14,246 nt of DNA from positions 1 through 14,246 of the forward strand of contig JAJTXO010000042.1 in assembly GCA_021463315.1 (NCBI GenBank). The letters are read 5' to 3'. Source of the DNA: Caldilineales bacterium. Its GTDB lineage: Bacteria; Chloroflexota; Anaerolineae; JAAEKA01. Positions 1-7,950 of the stretch are shown here, one piece after another (the first letter of the stretch is position 1; each line of letters starts with the position of its first letter). The position numbers and the translations under genes are program-made. Below the pieces are notes generated by a model. It was not told where the DNA came from, made no database searches, and saw nothing but the letters and a program-made list of their open reading frames with translations.

Positions 1-1
1 C

Positions 2-538
2 GCTAACCTTGGTGCTATGCACTTGTCTGCCAAAATGGCAGGGCGATTGTGGGACCCGTTGCTGCGCGTCACTCTGGGCGGCAGCGCCGAGACGCCCCGC
101 AGCCAGGACGCCGCAATCGTGCAGCGGCTGGCCGCGCTGGTGCAGGCCAGCCCGGCCGCGGTCACTCTGGAAAACCACTGGGGGGTCAGCGCGGACATCC
201 AGCGCCACCTGGCGCTCTACGACGCCGTGGTGGAGGCCCTGCCGGCCGGCCTGCGGCCGCGCTTCGGCTGCTGCTTCGACCCTGGCAACGTGCCGGAGGA
301 CGCGGAGCGGCCGCGCTGGTGGCGGGAGCTGGCCCGCCGCGCCAACCACTTCCACCTCAAGACCACCGCCTTCGACGCTGCGGGCGAGGAGACCGGCCTG
401 CCCCACGCCGCCATCTGCGAGCTGCTGGCCGAGGCCGGCTACCGCGGCCCCGTCTCCATCGAATACGCCGGCGACGGCGACGCGCAGGAGGGGCTGCGCC
501 GGAGCGTGGCGCTTTGGCAGCGACTGGCCTCCGGTTAG
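2..538 (+). CDS. Sugar phosphate isomerase/epimerase-like TIM-barrel protein, C-terminal part (5' partial)
   Basis: The reading frame is open to the left edge, so the gene very probably begins outside the window; the ATG at 17 need not be a real start. The visible part matches the C-terminal half of the xylose isomerase-like TIM-barrel family. It has the strand segment PLLRVTLGG, then VTLENHWG (metal-binding Glu region), FGCCFDPGNVP, the HFHLK segment (metal/substrate His), and GYRGPVSIEYAGDGD near the end, closing with an amphipathic helix (RRSVALWQRLASG). The family isomerises or epimerises sugars or sugar phosphates in the cytoplasm with a divalent metal; the substrate cannot be told here. 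Codons 17-55 interrupt what looks like the family segment LGA-PLLRV with 13 extra residues (see findings). The gene may still be active, or may be a 5'-broken remnant. The stop is TAG at 536-538; no terminator is visible. Confidence 0.75.
   Translation, partial: ANLGAMHLSAKMAGRLWDPLLRVTLGGSAETPRSQDAAIVQRLAALVQASPAAVTLENHWGVSADIQRHLALYDAVVEALPAGLRPRFGCCFDPGNVPEDAERPRWWRELARRANHFHLKTTAFDAAGEETGLPHAAICELLAEAGYRGPVSIEYAGDGDAQEGLRRSVALWQRLASG
27..41. repeat. Perfect hairpin CTGCCA-AAA-TGGCAG inside an apparent in-frame insert (17-55)
   Basis: Arms 27-32 and 36-41 are perfect reverse complements around a 3-nt AAA centre. The hairpin sits inside a 39-nt stretch (17-55) that keeps the reading frame of the isomerase but adds 13 residues between LGA and PLLRV. 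It could be a short palindromic element tolerated in-frame. Alternatively it could be an operator or other control site brought next to a broken isomerase gene. Confidence 0.5.
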
Positions 539-596
539 CGCGCAGCGAGAAGGTCGTCCCTTCCCCATCGGCGGCGCCCCGATGATCTTCAGGTCG

Positions 597-640
597 AGAC
601 TTTCGAAGTCTGCGCAGGTTTGTTCAAAACAGGCTCACAG
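597..640 (+). repeat. Dispersed palindromic repeat, copy 1 (44 bp)
   Basis: This 44-nt stretch matches the reverse complement of 4585-4628 at 42 of 44 positions, by my alignment. It starts with the near-palindrome AGACTTTCGAAGTCT and continues through a non-palindromic core ending in GGCTCACAG. This copy has only one palindromic arm, whereas the copy at 4558-4635 has both, so this one looks truncated. It lies in the 180-bp gap between the isomerase and the TA pair. A further 7-bp stem (AAAACAG 626-632 with CTGTTTT 643-649) overlaps its end. Confidence 0.8.
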
Positions 641-648
641 CGCTGTTT

Positions 649-665
649 TGTAGCCGGATCGATTG
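649..665 (+). repeat. 17-bp direct repeat, copy 1
   Basis: The sequence TGTAGCCGGATCGATTG... is shared exactly (17 nt) with 13753-13769 in the same orientation. Both copies lie in gaps beside broken genes. The flanks do not match beyond the 17 bp. Its nature is unknown; it may be the end of a larger dispersed element. Confidence 0.5.
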
Positions 666-683
666 ATCATCTTGCGTCCAAAG

Positions 684-712
684 TTACACAGAAGTATCCA
701 TTCGGATACAAT
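684..712 (+). promoter_or_regulatory. Sigma70-type promoter of the HigBA-like TA pair, near-leaderless
   Basis: A -35 box TTACAC (684-689) and a -10 box TACAAT (707-712) are separated by 17 bp. The toxin ATG is at 721, only 8 nt after the -10 box. Transcription would therefore start at or within 1-2 nt of the start codon, giving a leaderless mRNA. There is also no Shine-Dalgarno sequence in front of 721, which fits. Confidence 0.6.
694..709. promoter_or_regulatory. Palindromic operator GTATCC-N4-GGATAC over the TA promoter
   Basis: Perfect 6-bp arms (694-699 and 704-709) surround ATTC and overlap the -10 box. TA operons of this type are normally repressed by their own antitoxin or TA complex through such inverted repeats. 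The XRE-type antitoxin encoded at 1024-1326 is the likely ligand (inference). Confidence 0.6.
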
Positions 713-720
713 ACCTCACG

Positions 721-1020
721 ATGAACACCTTCCTTCGCTCCGAAGAATTCGATACCTGGCTTGCTGCTCTGAAAGACAGGAAGGGGAGAGCGCGAATCGT
801 TCAGCGTATCCGGTCAGCCGAACATGGCAATTTCGGCGACTGCGAGTCGGTTGGCGAAGGCGTCTCCGAAATGCGCATTCACTTCGGACCGGGCTACCGA
901 GTCTACTTCACACGCCGCGGGGCAGTGATCTACCTGCTTCTGTTGGGCGGCGACAAATCGTCGCAAAAACGGGATATCAAGCGCGCCATCGAGATGGCGC
1001 GGACTTTGGATAAGGAGTGA
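721..1020 (+). CDS. HigB-like / RelE-superfamily toxin (addiction module killer protein family)
   Basis: The 99-aa protein has the typical length and pattern of the TIGR02683-type killer proteins. It has a basic N-terminal helix region (RKGRARIVQRIRSAEHGNFGDCE), then GEGVSEMRIHFGPGYRVYF, a hydrophobic strand (AVIYLLLLGG) and the C-terminal GGDKSSQKRDIKRAIEMA motif. The family belongs to the RelE/ParE fold and members act as mRNA-cleaving toxins; the antitoxin gene follows, which is the HigBA order. The toxin stop (1018-1020) is 3 nt before the antitoxin ATG, and the antitoxin Shine-Dalgarno AAGGAG lies inside the toxin's last codons, so the two are translationally linked. The ATG at 721 is chosen because the promoter sits directly upstream. 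The gene appears intact. Confidence 0.9.
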   Translation: MNTFLRSEEFDTWLAALKDRKGRARIVQRIRSAEHGNFGDCESVGEGVSEMRIHFGPGYRVYFTRRGAVIYLLLLGGDKSSQKRDIKRAIEMARTLDKE

Positions 1021-1023
1021 AAC

Positions 1024-1326
1024 ATGACTACTTTTGCGCCCTTTGACGCTGCCGATTACCTGGACGACGAAGAGACCATCGCCGAGTACCTGACCGCTGC
1101 ACTGGAAGATCCTAACCCTGATGTATTCCTGGCTGCCGTGCGCGATGTGGCGCGCGCCCACGGCATGGCTCAATTGGCCAGAGACGCTGGTCTTGGGCGT
1201 GAGAGTCTCTACAAAGCGCTTACACCAGGGGCCAAACCGCGCTATGACACCGTGCTGAAGCTCCTGCAGGTTCTGGGGATCAAACTTGTTGCGTTCCCAA
1301 GCTCAGAGCAGTCAACGCCTGGTTGA
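1024..1326 (+). CDS. HigA-like / XRE-type antitoxin (addiction module antidote protein family)
   Basis: This 100-aa protein opens with the family pattern FDAADYLDDEETIAEYLTAALED. A helix-turn-helix follows (roughly residues 40-80: VFLAAVRDVARAHGMAQLARDAGLGRESLYKAL) with TPGAKPRYDTVLKLLQVLGIKL after it. It is expected to neutralise the toxin encoded just upstream and to repress the operon by binding the palindrome at 694-709. The Shine-Dalgarno AAGGAG at 1012-1017 precedes ATG 1024 by a good spacing. Full length, no defect seen. Confidence 0.9.
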   Translation: MTTFAPFDAADYLDDEETIAEYLTAALEDPNPDVFLAAVRDVARAHGMAQLARDAGLGRESLYKALTPGAKPRYDTVLKLLQVLGIKLVAFPSSEQSTPG

Positions 1327-1429
1327 GCCAGTGACCTCCCCCACTTGACCAAGCAATCGACGACGCACACGCTCTAACCGGAGACTATCCAATGCAGCGA
1401 AAGTGCTGGAATCAGAGGAAGAAGAACTC

Positions 1430-2161
1430 ATGATGGCTCATTCTCTTCAGTGTCCGACGTGCGGAGCTCCCCTGTTATCTCATGGGAGTGCGGCGCTTCT
1501 CACCTGTCCGTATTGCCAGATGTCCGTGGTGGCGCCAGAAGCCTTGCGACAAAGCGCCGACGTGGCGCCGGGGACGATGCTGTTGTTCGACCGCTTCGTT
1601 TCAAATGAGAACAACTGGCTGGTGGGAAGCCAACCCAGCGAGTATTTTGCACGGTTCAACCAGGAAATCGCGGATGGTCGCTATCGGTGGGAAGCAGAGA
1701 TCAGCCGGGTCGTCAGTATTTCCACGGCCTGGCTGGCAGGGTATAAAGTCAGCGATTTCCAACTGCGGGCGAACTGTAAACACATCGCAGGGAGCAGAGG
1801 GGGCAGTAGCTGGGGAGTGATCTACGGGGTGCAAGACAATCAGAACCTCCATTGGTTTCGGGTCACGGATAACCAGCAATACGCCTTATCGGTTGTCGAA
1901 CGGGGTATTTGGCGGGACATAGTGGACTGGACGCGCTGCGATGCCATCCAACCGTATGGGGTCAATCGATTGGAAGTCATTGGGCGGGAGACGCAGTTCA
2001 GCCTGCTGATCAACGGGCAGCTCGTGCAGAAGATAACCGACGACAGGTGGACGCGGGGGTTTGTCGGACTGGCTATCGAAGGGTATGTGGTAGAAGAGCA
2101 AGTCACCTATGATTTCCTGGATTTCCTCCTGCGCGTGCAGCGCCAGGGACCCAACCCGTGA
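1430..2161 (+). CDS. Zinc-ribbon protein with a predicted concanavalin/LamG-like beta-sandwich domain
   Basis: The 243-aa protein (from ATG 1430) starts with a zinc ribbon made of two CxxC knuckles, QCPTCGAPL and LTCPYCQMS, within the first 30 residues. A beta-rich domain follows (about residues 50-240), including ENNWLVG, YRWEAEIS, SSWGVIYGVQDNQNLHWFRVTDNQQYALS, NRLEVIGRETQFSLLINGQLV and GFVGLAIEG. That order (D-x-x-W-like entry, a gaseous run of strands, FLINGxxV, GxVGLxxxG) resembles LamG/DUF1080-like concanavalin folds that bind sugars or proteins. No signal peptide or membrane segment is visible, so it is probably cytosolic. ATG 1430 (or 1433) is preferred over GTG 1403 because AGAGGAAG lies about 9 nt upstream. 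Function unknown. It stands alone between a TA pair and a two-component operon. Confidence 0.75.
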   Translation: MMAHSLQCPTCGAPLLSHGSAALLTCPYCQMSVVAPEALRQSADVAPGTMLLFDRFVSNENNWLVGSQPSEYFARFNQEIADGRYRWEAEISRVVSISTAWLAGYKVSDFQLRANCKHIAGSRGGSSWGVIYGVQDNQNLHWFRVTDNQQYALSVVERGIWRDIVDWTRCDAIQPYGVNRLEVIGRETQFSLLINGQLVQKITDDRWTRGFVGLAIEGYVVEEQVTYDFLDFLLRVQRQGPNP

Positions 2162-2236
2162 GATCCTTGCTCCCTGTGCAAGAACTGGGTACGCGGGTTC
2201 GCGCCTTGCCGGCCCGGTCTGTCCGAGTCAGAGCCC

Positions 2237-3810
<1,574 letters not shown>

Positions 3811-3811
<1 letters not shown>

Positions 3812-4452
3812 TGGCTGAAAAAACCATTCGCGTGCTGCTGGTGGACGATCACGCCGTCGTCCGCAGCGGTTTGAGCGCCTTTCTGGCCGCCTGTGACGAT
3901 CTTGAGCTGGTCGGTGAAGCCTCGAATGGAGAGCACGCCGTGGCGTTATGTCGACAAGCTCGACCGGATGTGGTGCTGATGGACTTGATGATGCCGGGCA
4001 TGGACGGCGTGGCCGCGACCCAGGCGATTCGCCAGCGCTATCCCGAAGTCCAGGTGATCGCACTGACCAGTTTCAAGGAGAAGGAATGGGTGGCAGGCGC
4101 GTTGAAGGCGGGCGCCATCGGATATCTGCTCAAGGATGTCTCCGCCGATGACCTGGCACATGCCATCCGCGCGGCTGCGGCTGGCAAGCCGACCCTGGCC
4201 CCGGAAGCCGCCCAGGTCCTGATCCAGTCCACCCGCGCGCCCGCTGATGAGCCCGGCTCTGATCTGACCGACCGCGAGCGTGAGGTTCTGGCGCTGATGG
4301 TGGATGGTTTGAGCAACAGCCAGATCGCCGAGCGGCTGGTGCTCAGCGTGTCCACCGCCAAGTTCCACGTCAGCAGCATTCTCTCCAAACTCCATGCCAC
4401 CACCCGCGCCGAGGCGGTGTCCATGGCGCTGCGCAACCACCTGGTCGAATGA
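3811..4452 (+). CDS. NarL/LuxR-family response regulator
   Basis: The 213-aa protein has an intact receiver domain: acidic pair Asp12-Asp13 (LLVDDH), phospho-acceptor Asp58 (VVLMDLMMPGMDG), Thr86 (ALTSF) and Lys108 (YLLKDV). A C-terminal LuxR/GerE helix-turn-helix follows (about 150-210; LTDREREVLALMVDGLSNSQIA ... VSTAKFHVSSILSKL). It is the DNA-binding partner of the upstream kinase. ATG 3811 overlaps the kinase TGA as TGATG and has the Shine-Dalgarno AAAAGGAGA about 8 nt upstream; the TTG at 3808 is a poorer start. A strong terminator follows 31 nt after the stop. Target genes are unknown; the operons downstream are natural candidates (inference). Confidence 0.95.
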
Positions 4453-4483
4453 CCAGTCCAAAAACTCCTCCATTGGGCAGCCC

Positions 4484-4523
4484 AAAATCTCCCCGGATGG
4501 CCGAAGCGCTCCGGGGAGATTTT
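4484..4523. terminator. Strong, possibly bidirectional Rho-independent terminator after the regulator
   Basis: The arms AAAATCTCCCCGGA (4484-4497) and TCCGGGGAGATTTT (4510-4523) form a perfect 14-bp stem around a 12-nt loop. The U-rich run TTTTCTTT continues on the plus strand, and the A-run on the left arm gives a U-run on the minus strand. It ends the kinase-regulator operon. Confidence 0.92.
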
Positions 4524-4557
4524 CTTTATAATGGGACCAAGGTATCAGCTCAATAGA

Positions 4558-4635
4558 GGGGGAAGACTTCCGAAGTCTTATGGACTGTGAGCCCGTTTTG
4601 AACAAACCTGCGCAGACTTCGGAAGTCTTGCCCCC
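4558..4635. repeat. 78-bp MITE-like inverted-repeat element, copy 2, with terminator-like T-run
   Basis: Terminal inverted repeats 4558-4578 and 4614-4635 are complementary over 21 bp with one bulged base (G4630). Each arm is itself a palindrome (AAGACTTC-C-GAAGTCTT at 4563-4579; AGACTTC-G-GAAGTCT at 4614-4628). The core 4585-4628 matches 597-640 in inverted orientation with two differences. Two bases after the right arm comes TTTTTT (4638-4643), so the element could also act as a second terminator before the next gene. No target-site duplication is evident and no transposase is encoded. Confidence 0.8.
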
Positions 4636-4672
4636 GGTTTTTTGAGATGACACGGACCAAGAGAAACGAACG

Positions 4673-5062
4673 ATGAAGACACTCTTTCTCGCCGAAGGCG
4701 AAACCCACGTGCTCGCTGCGCTGCGGCTGCTGTTCGAGCAGCAAGCTGACTACGAAGTTTTAGGAGAAGCCCGGTCCGCGGAAAGCCTGCTGGCTTGCGT
4801 CTGCCAGATGGCGCCAGATGCGATCCTGCTGGACTGGAGCCTGCCCGGCTTTCACCCGCAGCGTTCGATCCCTGTGCTGCGCGGCTGTTGCCCCGCCGCG
4901 CGCCTGGTGGCGCTGAGCGTCAAGCCGGAACACGAGAGGATCGCCAGGGACTATGGTGTGGACGGCTTCATCTCCAAACAACTGCCGCCCGAGGCGTTCC
5001 TGAGTGCTTTGAATGCCGTCATTGGGCAGCGTGAGAGCAAAAAGGAGAACACTCATGCGTAA
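4673..5062 (+). CDS. Stand-alone receiver-domain (CheY-like) protein with a degenerate acidic pocket
   Basis: At 129 aa this is a single receiver domain with no output domain. The phospho-acceptor is Asp54 (AILLDWSLPG), with Ser82 (VALSVKP) and Lys102 (GFISKQLPPEAF) at the other conserved positions. The usual acidic pair near the N-terminus is altered: LFLAEGETHV stands where LLVDDH would be, so metal binding may rest on Glu8 or Glu10. It resembles the receiver half of NarL regulators that has lost its helix-turn-helix. The last codons overlap the hydrolase start at 5055 by 8 nt, so the two are cotranslated. It may be a phosphate sink or an adaptor for the kinase at 2237 (inference). Only a weak ribosome site precedes ATG 4673. 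Confidence 0.85.
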   Translation: MKTLFLAEGETHVLAALRLLFEQQADYEVLGEARSAESLLACVCQMAPDAILLDWSLPGFHPQRSIPVLRGCCPAARLVALSVKPEHERIARDYGVDGFISKQLPPEAFLSALNAVIGQRESKKENTHA

Positions 5063-6158
5063 ACTCAACAAACCTGGAGGCTGTATGGTCTTCCTGCTGA
5101 TTCCCATTCTCCTGTTGGCTGCGATCGTGCTCTTCTCCCAGTGGAGAGCCCATACTCCCGCTATCCTTGGCGCCGACGGCCAGCCCCTGCCCGGCAGCAT
5201 TGCTTCGCTGGAAAAGGTCAAACTCGGCGGCGTGGATCAGTGGCTGATCGTTCGCGGCCACGATGTGAACAAGCCTGTCCTGCTCTTTCTCTCAGGCGGA
5301 CCCGGCGCCAGCGAGGCGGCGCGTGTCCTGCGCTTCAACCGTGAACTGGAGAAGCATTTCGTGGTCGTCATCTGGGAACAGCGCGGCTGCGGCAAGTCGT
5401 ATCCCTCCATCAACCCCAAATCCAACCTGACGATTGCCCAGTATGCCGCGGATGTGATCGAATTGAGCGAGATGTTGCGCCGTCGCTTCGACGAGCAGAA
5501 GGTCTATCTGGTGGGGCACTCGTGGGGCACGATCATCGGCGTGCTGGCCGCCCAGCAGCGCCCTGACCTGTTTCATGCCTACGTGGGCACGGCGCAGATG
5601 GTGGACGTGCAGGAGACCGACCAGTTGATCTACGACATGGTGCTGGACCATTCCCGCCGTTCGGGCGACACGGGCTTCGTGAAAACTCTCGAAACGCAGG
5701 GAGCGCCGCCCTACTTCGGCAAGAGTCCCATCCAGCCGTATGCCAGGCTTTTCGGGCGCGAGTACCAGCTCTTCGAAGTGCCAAACATCAAGGATGAAAC
5801 CTATCGCCGCGAAGGCGACGCCATCCAGTTGATGCTCAAACAGCCTGAATATGGCTGGCTGGACCGGGTGTATTACCTGCTTGGGCTGATGAACACCTTC
5901 AACGCGGTGTATCCGCAACTGCAGGAGATGGACCTGCGCACGAATGCCACTCGCCTCGATCTGCCGGTCTACATCGTGCTGGGCCGCCATGACATGAACA
6001 ACCCCTCCCAGATTCCCGCAGATTACTTCGACTTGCTCGAAGCGCCGGAAAAGAAGTTGGTCTTCTTCGAGAACTCCGGGCACGGCATGATTTGGGAGGA
6101 GGCCAGCCTGTTCCACAGCTTGCTGGTGGACACGGTCCTCCCTGAAACCTACCAATGA
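5055..6158 (+). CDS. Membrane-anchored alpha/beta hydrolase (prolyl iminopeptidase / S33-like fold)
   Basis: The 367-aa protein has an N-terminal hydrophobic segment (about residues 10-30, CMVFLLIPILLLAAIVLFS) after a basic start, so it is likely a signal anchor facing the outside. The hydrolase domain shows the oxyanion-side motif FLSGGPGAS, IWEQRGCGKSYP, nucleophile Ser156 in GHSWG, Asp313 in LGRHDMNNP and His343 in NSGHGM: a complete triad. The SGGPG and QRGCGKS motifs are typical of the proline iminopeptidase branch, but the branch also contains esterases and the substrate is unknown. ATG 5055 is used because AAGGAG (5042-5047 area) precedes it. An earlier in-frame ATG would lie deep in the receiver gene. 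The stop codon overlaps an ATG of the next frame. Confidence 0.88.
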   Translation: MRKLNKPGGCMVFLLIPILLLAAIVLFSQWRAHTPAILGADGQPLPGSIASLEKVKLGGVDQWLIVRGHDVNKPVLLFLSGGPGASEAARVLRFNRELEKHFVVVIWEQRGCGKSYPSINPKSNLTIAQYAADVIELSEMLRRRFDEQKVYLVGHSWGTIIGVLAAQQRPDLFHAYVGTAQMVDVQETDQLIYDMVLDHSRRSGDTGFVKTLETQGAPPYFGKSPIQPYARLFGREYQLFEVPNIKDETYRREGDAIQLMLKQPEYGWLDRVYYLLGLMNTFNAVYPQLQEMDLRTNATRLDLPVYIVLGRHDMNNPSQIPADYFDLLEAPEKKLVFFENSGHGMIWEEASLFHSLLVDTVLPETYQ

Positions 6159-6169
6159 TTGGAGACACC

Positions 6170-6547
6170 ATGAAAATCCTGTTTGTCATCGTGGCCGTCG
6201 TTCTGATCCTGCACGGGCTGATTCACCTGATGGGAACCGTGACCTACATGCGGCTGGGCACGGTTCAGGGAATGGCCTACAAGACTACCCTGCTCGATGG
6301 TCGCTGGGATCTGGGCGAGAACGGCATCCGCAGCTATGGCGCGCTGTGGGCAGTGGCCGCCATCGGCTTCATCCTCGCCGCGATCGCCATGCTGTTTGGG
6401 TGGTCCTGGTGGAAACCGACGCTGGCGGCAGTTGCGGCATTCTCGCTGGCGCTCACTGCGCTGGACTGGAAGGCTGCCTCCGTGGGAGCCATCTTGAACA
6501 TCGCCATCCTGGCATGGCTAGCCGTTGCGCCGGGCCTCATCGAATAG
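6170..6547 (+). CDS. Small four-helix integral membrane protein
   Basis: The 125-aa protein has about four hydrophobic helices: residues 2-24 (KILFVIVAVVLILHGLIHLMG), about 58-80, 82-100 and 103-122. Conserved-looking features are HGLIHL in helix 1, GRWDLGENG in the first loop and WSWWKP in the middle. The pattern recalls small DoxX-like or permease-like bacterial membrane proteins often found beside hydrolases, but I cannot assign a family firmly. ATG 6170 is preferred because GGAGA (6161-6165) sits just upstream; ATG 6155, which overlaps the hydrolase stop, has no ribosome site. It closes the operon with the receiver and the hydrolase. Confidence 0.8.
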   Translation: MKILFVIVAVVLILHGLIHLMGTVTYMRLGTVQGMAYKTTLLDGRWDLGENGIRSYGALWAVAAIGFILAAIAMLFGWSWWKPTLAAVAAFSLALTALDWKAASVGAILNIAILAWLAVAPGLIE

Positions 6548-6558
6548 GCAATCTCAGC

Positions 6559-6651
6559 AGTTCACGATTCTCACGCAAAAACGCCAGAAGCGCCAAGAAA
6601 ATCCGGTCTTTGCGGCCTTTGCGCCTTTGCGTGAGATCAAGATCGTGAACT
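6559..6651. repeat. 93-bp imperfect inverted repeat (CGCAAA-type intergenic palindrome)
   Basis: The outer arms AGTTCACGAT (6559-6568) and ATCGTGAACT (6642-6651) match perfectly. The inner arms TCTCACGCAAA (6569-6579) and TTTGCGTGAGA (6626-6636) also match perfectly; the right side carries a 5-nt bulge (6637-6641). The centre is a run of degenerate CGCCA/TTTGCG units that pair imperfectly. It fills the gap between the two operons and could fold into a long hairpin acting as a terminator or mRNA stabiliser. It looks like a dispersed repeat family, not a protein-coding segment. Confidence 0.8.
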
Positions 6652-6687
6652 ACGGAAGCTGTTCGCGGCTTCAAGGATTGGTCTACC

Positions 6688-7950
6688 ATGCGCATCGCCA
6701 TCTTTGCCGCCGGTTCACAGGGCGACATCCAGCCCTGTCTACGCCTGGGAAAAGGGTTGCAGCGTTCCGGCCTCGAGGTTCTTCTCGCGGCGCCGCAGAA
6801 CTTCGCTGCTTTGAGTGCTGGCTGCGGCTTGCCCTTTCACCCGCTGCGCGGCGATGTGCAGGAGATCATGGCAGGCGAGACCGGGCGCAGGTTCATGGAA
6901 AGCAGCGGCGCCAGCCCGCTCCGATCCATCGCAGCCATGCGCAAGATGCTCGGACCGGTGGCGATCCAAATGGCGGAGGATGCGCTGGAAGCCAGCCGAA
7001 GCGCCGAGGCGCTGATTACCCTCGCGGTCTTGGCGCCGCTGGGCAGGACGATTGCCGAGCTGCTGGGCATCCCGTTGCTCCTGGTCGAGCCGACGCCCAT
7101 GCTTCCGACGGGCGCCTTCGCCGCGCCGGGCTTTCCCGTCCAGAGAAATCTGGGCAGCCGGCTCAATCGCCTGTCCGGTTTTATGATGCTGGCAGTGATC
7201 TGGCAGTGGTACCGCCCGTTTGTGAACGAGTTCAGAAGACAGCATGGATTGCCAGCGTTGCGTGGCTCGGACTTCTATCGCACGCTGACCGCCACACCCT
7301 TGCTGGGCGCCTACAGCCCAACCGTGATCCCCCACCCGCGCGACTGGCCGGAGCGCGTCCACGTCACCGGCTACTGGTTTCAGGAGGGCGCCGGCGCCTG
7401 GCGTCCTCCCGCCGAACTGGCAGCCTTTCTGGCGGAAGGAGAGCCGCCGGTCTATGTCGGCTTTGGCAGCATGGCCGGGCGCGACCCCGAACGCCTCGCG
7501 CAGGTCGTGCTCGATGCCGTGCTGAAAACAGGCCAACGCGCCGTCGTCGCCACCGGCTGGGGTGGCATGCACGTGACGAGTGTCCCAAAGCCGGTGTTAG
7601 CGCTGGATTCCGCGCCGCACGGCTGGCTCTTCCCCCGCATGGCGGCGGTGGTGCATCACGGCGGAGCAGGGACCACCGCGGAGGGCCTGCGCGCGGGCGT
7701 GCCTTCGGTCATCGTGCCATTCGCGGTCGACCAGCCCTTCTGGGGAAGGCGGGTCCAGTCGCTGGGCGCTGGTCCCGCACCTGTTCGAGCCACACAACTG
7801 AACAAGGACAGATTGGCCGGCGCAATCCTGAGCGCAGTGAATGACACGAAGCTGAGAAGACAGGCCGAGAAAGTTGGCGAGGCGATCCGCGCGCAAGATG
7901 GCATCGGCAACGCGGTGCAGGTCGTCAGGCAATCCTTAGGAGTACCATGA
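6688..7950 (+). CDS. GT1-type glycosyltransferase (UGT/MGT-like, GT-B fold)
   Basis: The 420-aa protein is full length for the family. The N-terminal domain starts with the acceptor-side motif FAAGSQGDIQPCLRLGKGLQ (residues 6-25), typical of GT28/GT1 enzymes such as sterol and macrolide glycosyltransferases. The C-terminal donor-binding domain carries YVGFGSMAGRDPE, HGWLFPRMAAVVHHGGAGTT (HHGG from residue 323) and PFAVDQPFW (Asp348-Gln349), the nucleotide-sugar signature. It should move a sugar from a nucleotide donor onto a hydrophobic small acceptor or lipid on the cytoplasmic side. It is the first gene of a four-gene operon; its TGA overlaps the next ATG. ATG 6688 is weakly preceded by AAGGA. 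Confidence 0.93.
   Translation: MRIAIFAAGSQGDIQPCLRLGKGLQRSGLEVLLAAPQNFAALSAGCGLPFHPLRGDVQEIMAGETGRRFMESSGASPLRSIAAMRKMLGPVAIQMAEDALEASRSAEALITLAVLAPLGRTIAELLGIPLLLVEPTPMLPTGAFAAPGFPVQRNLGSRLNRLSGFMMLAVIWQWYRPFVNEFRRQHGLPALRGSDFYRTLTATPLLGAYSPTVIPHPRDWPERVHVTGYWFQEGAGAWRPPAELAAFLAEGEPPVYVGFGSMAGRDPERLAQVVLDAVLKTGQRAVVATGWGGMHVTSVPKPVLALDSAPHGWLFPRMAAVVHHGGAGTTAEGLRAGVPSVIVPFAVDQPFWGRRVQSLGAGPAPVRATQLNKDRLAGAILSAVNDTKLRRQAEKVGEAIRAQDGIGNAVQVVRQSLGVP

Noticed and set aside
2162..2236. Weak stem CTTGC...GCAAG after the zinc-ribbon gene as terminator
   Set aside because: It has 5 bp only and no T-run; the gap shows nothing else.
4527..4532. Perfect TATAAT just after the terminator, as a promoter for the receiver gene
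   Set aside because: No recognisable -35 box lies 16-18 bp upstream (that space is the terminator loop), and the 78-bp hairpin element would stop the transcript.
6525..7844. Plus-strand 439-codon frame overlapping the glycosyltransferase
   Set aside because: It is a shadow; the glycosyltransferase frame has the HHGGAGTT and DQ motifs and intact ends.
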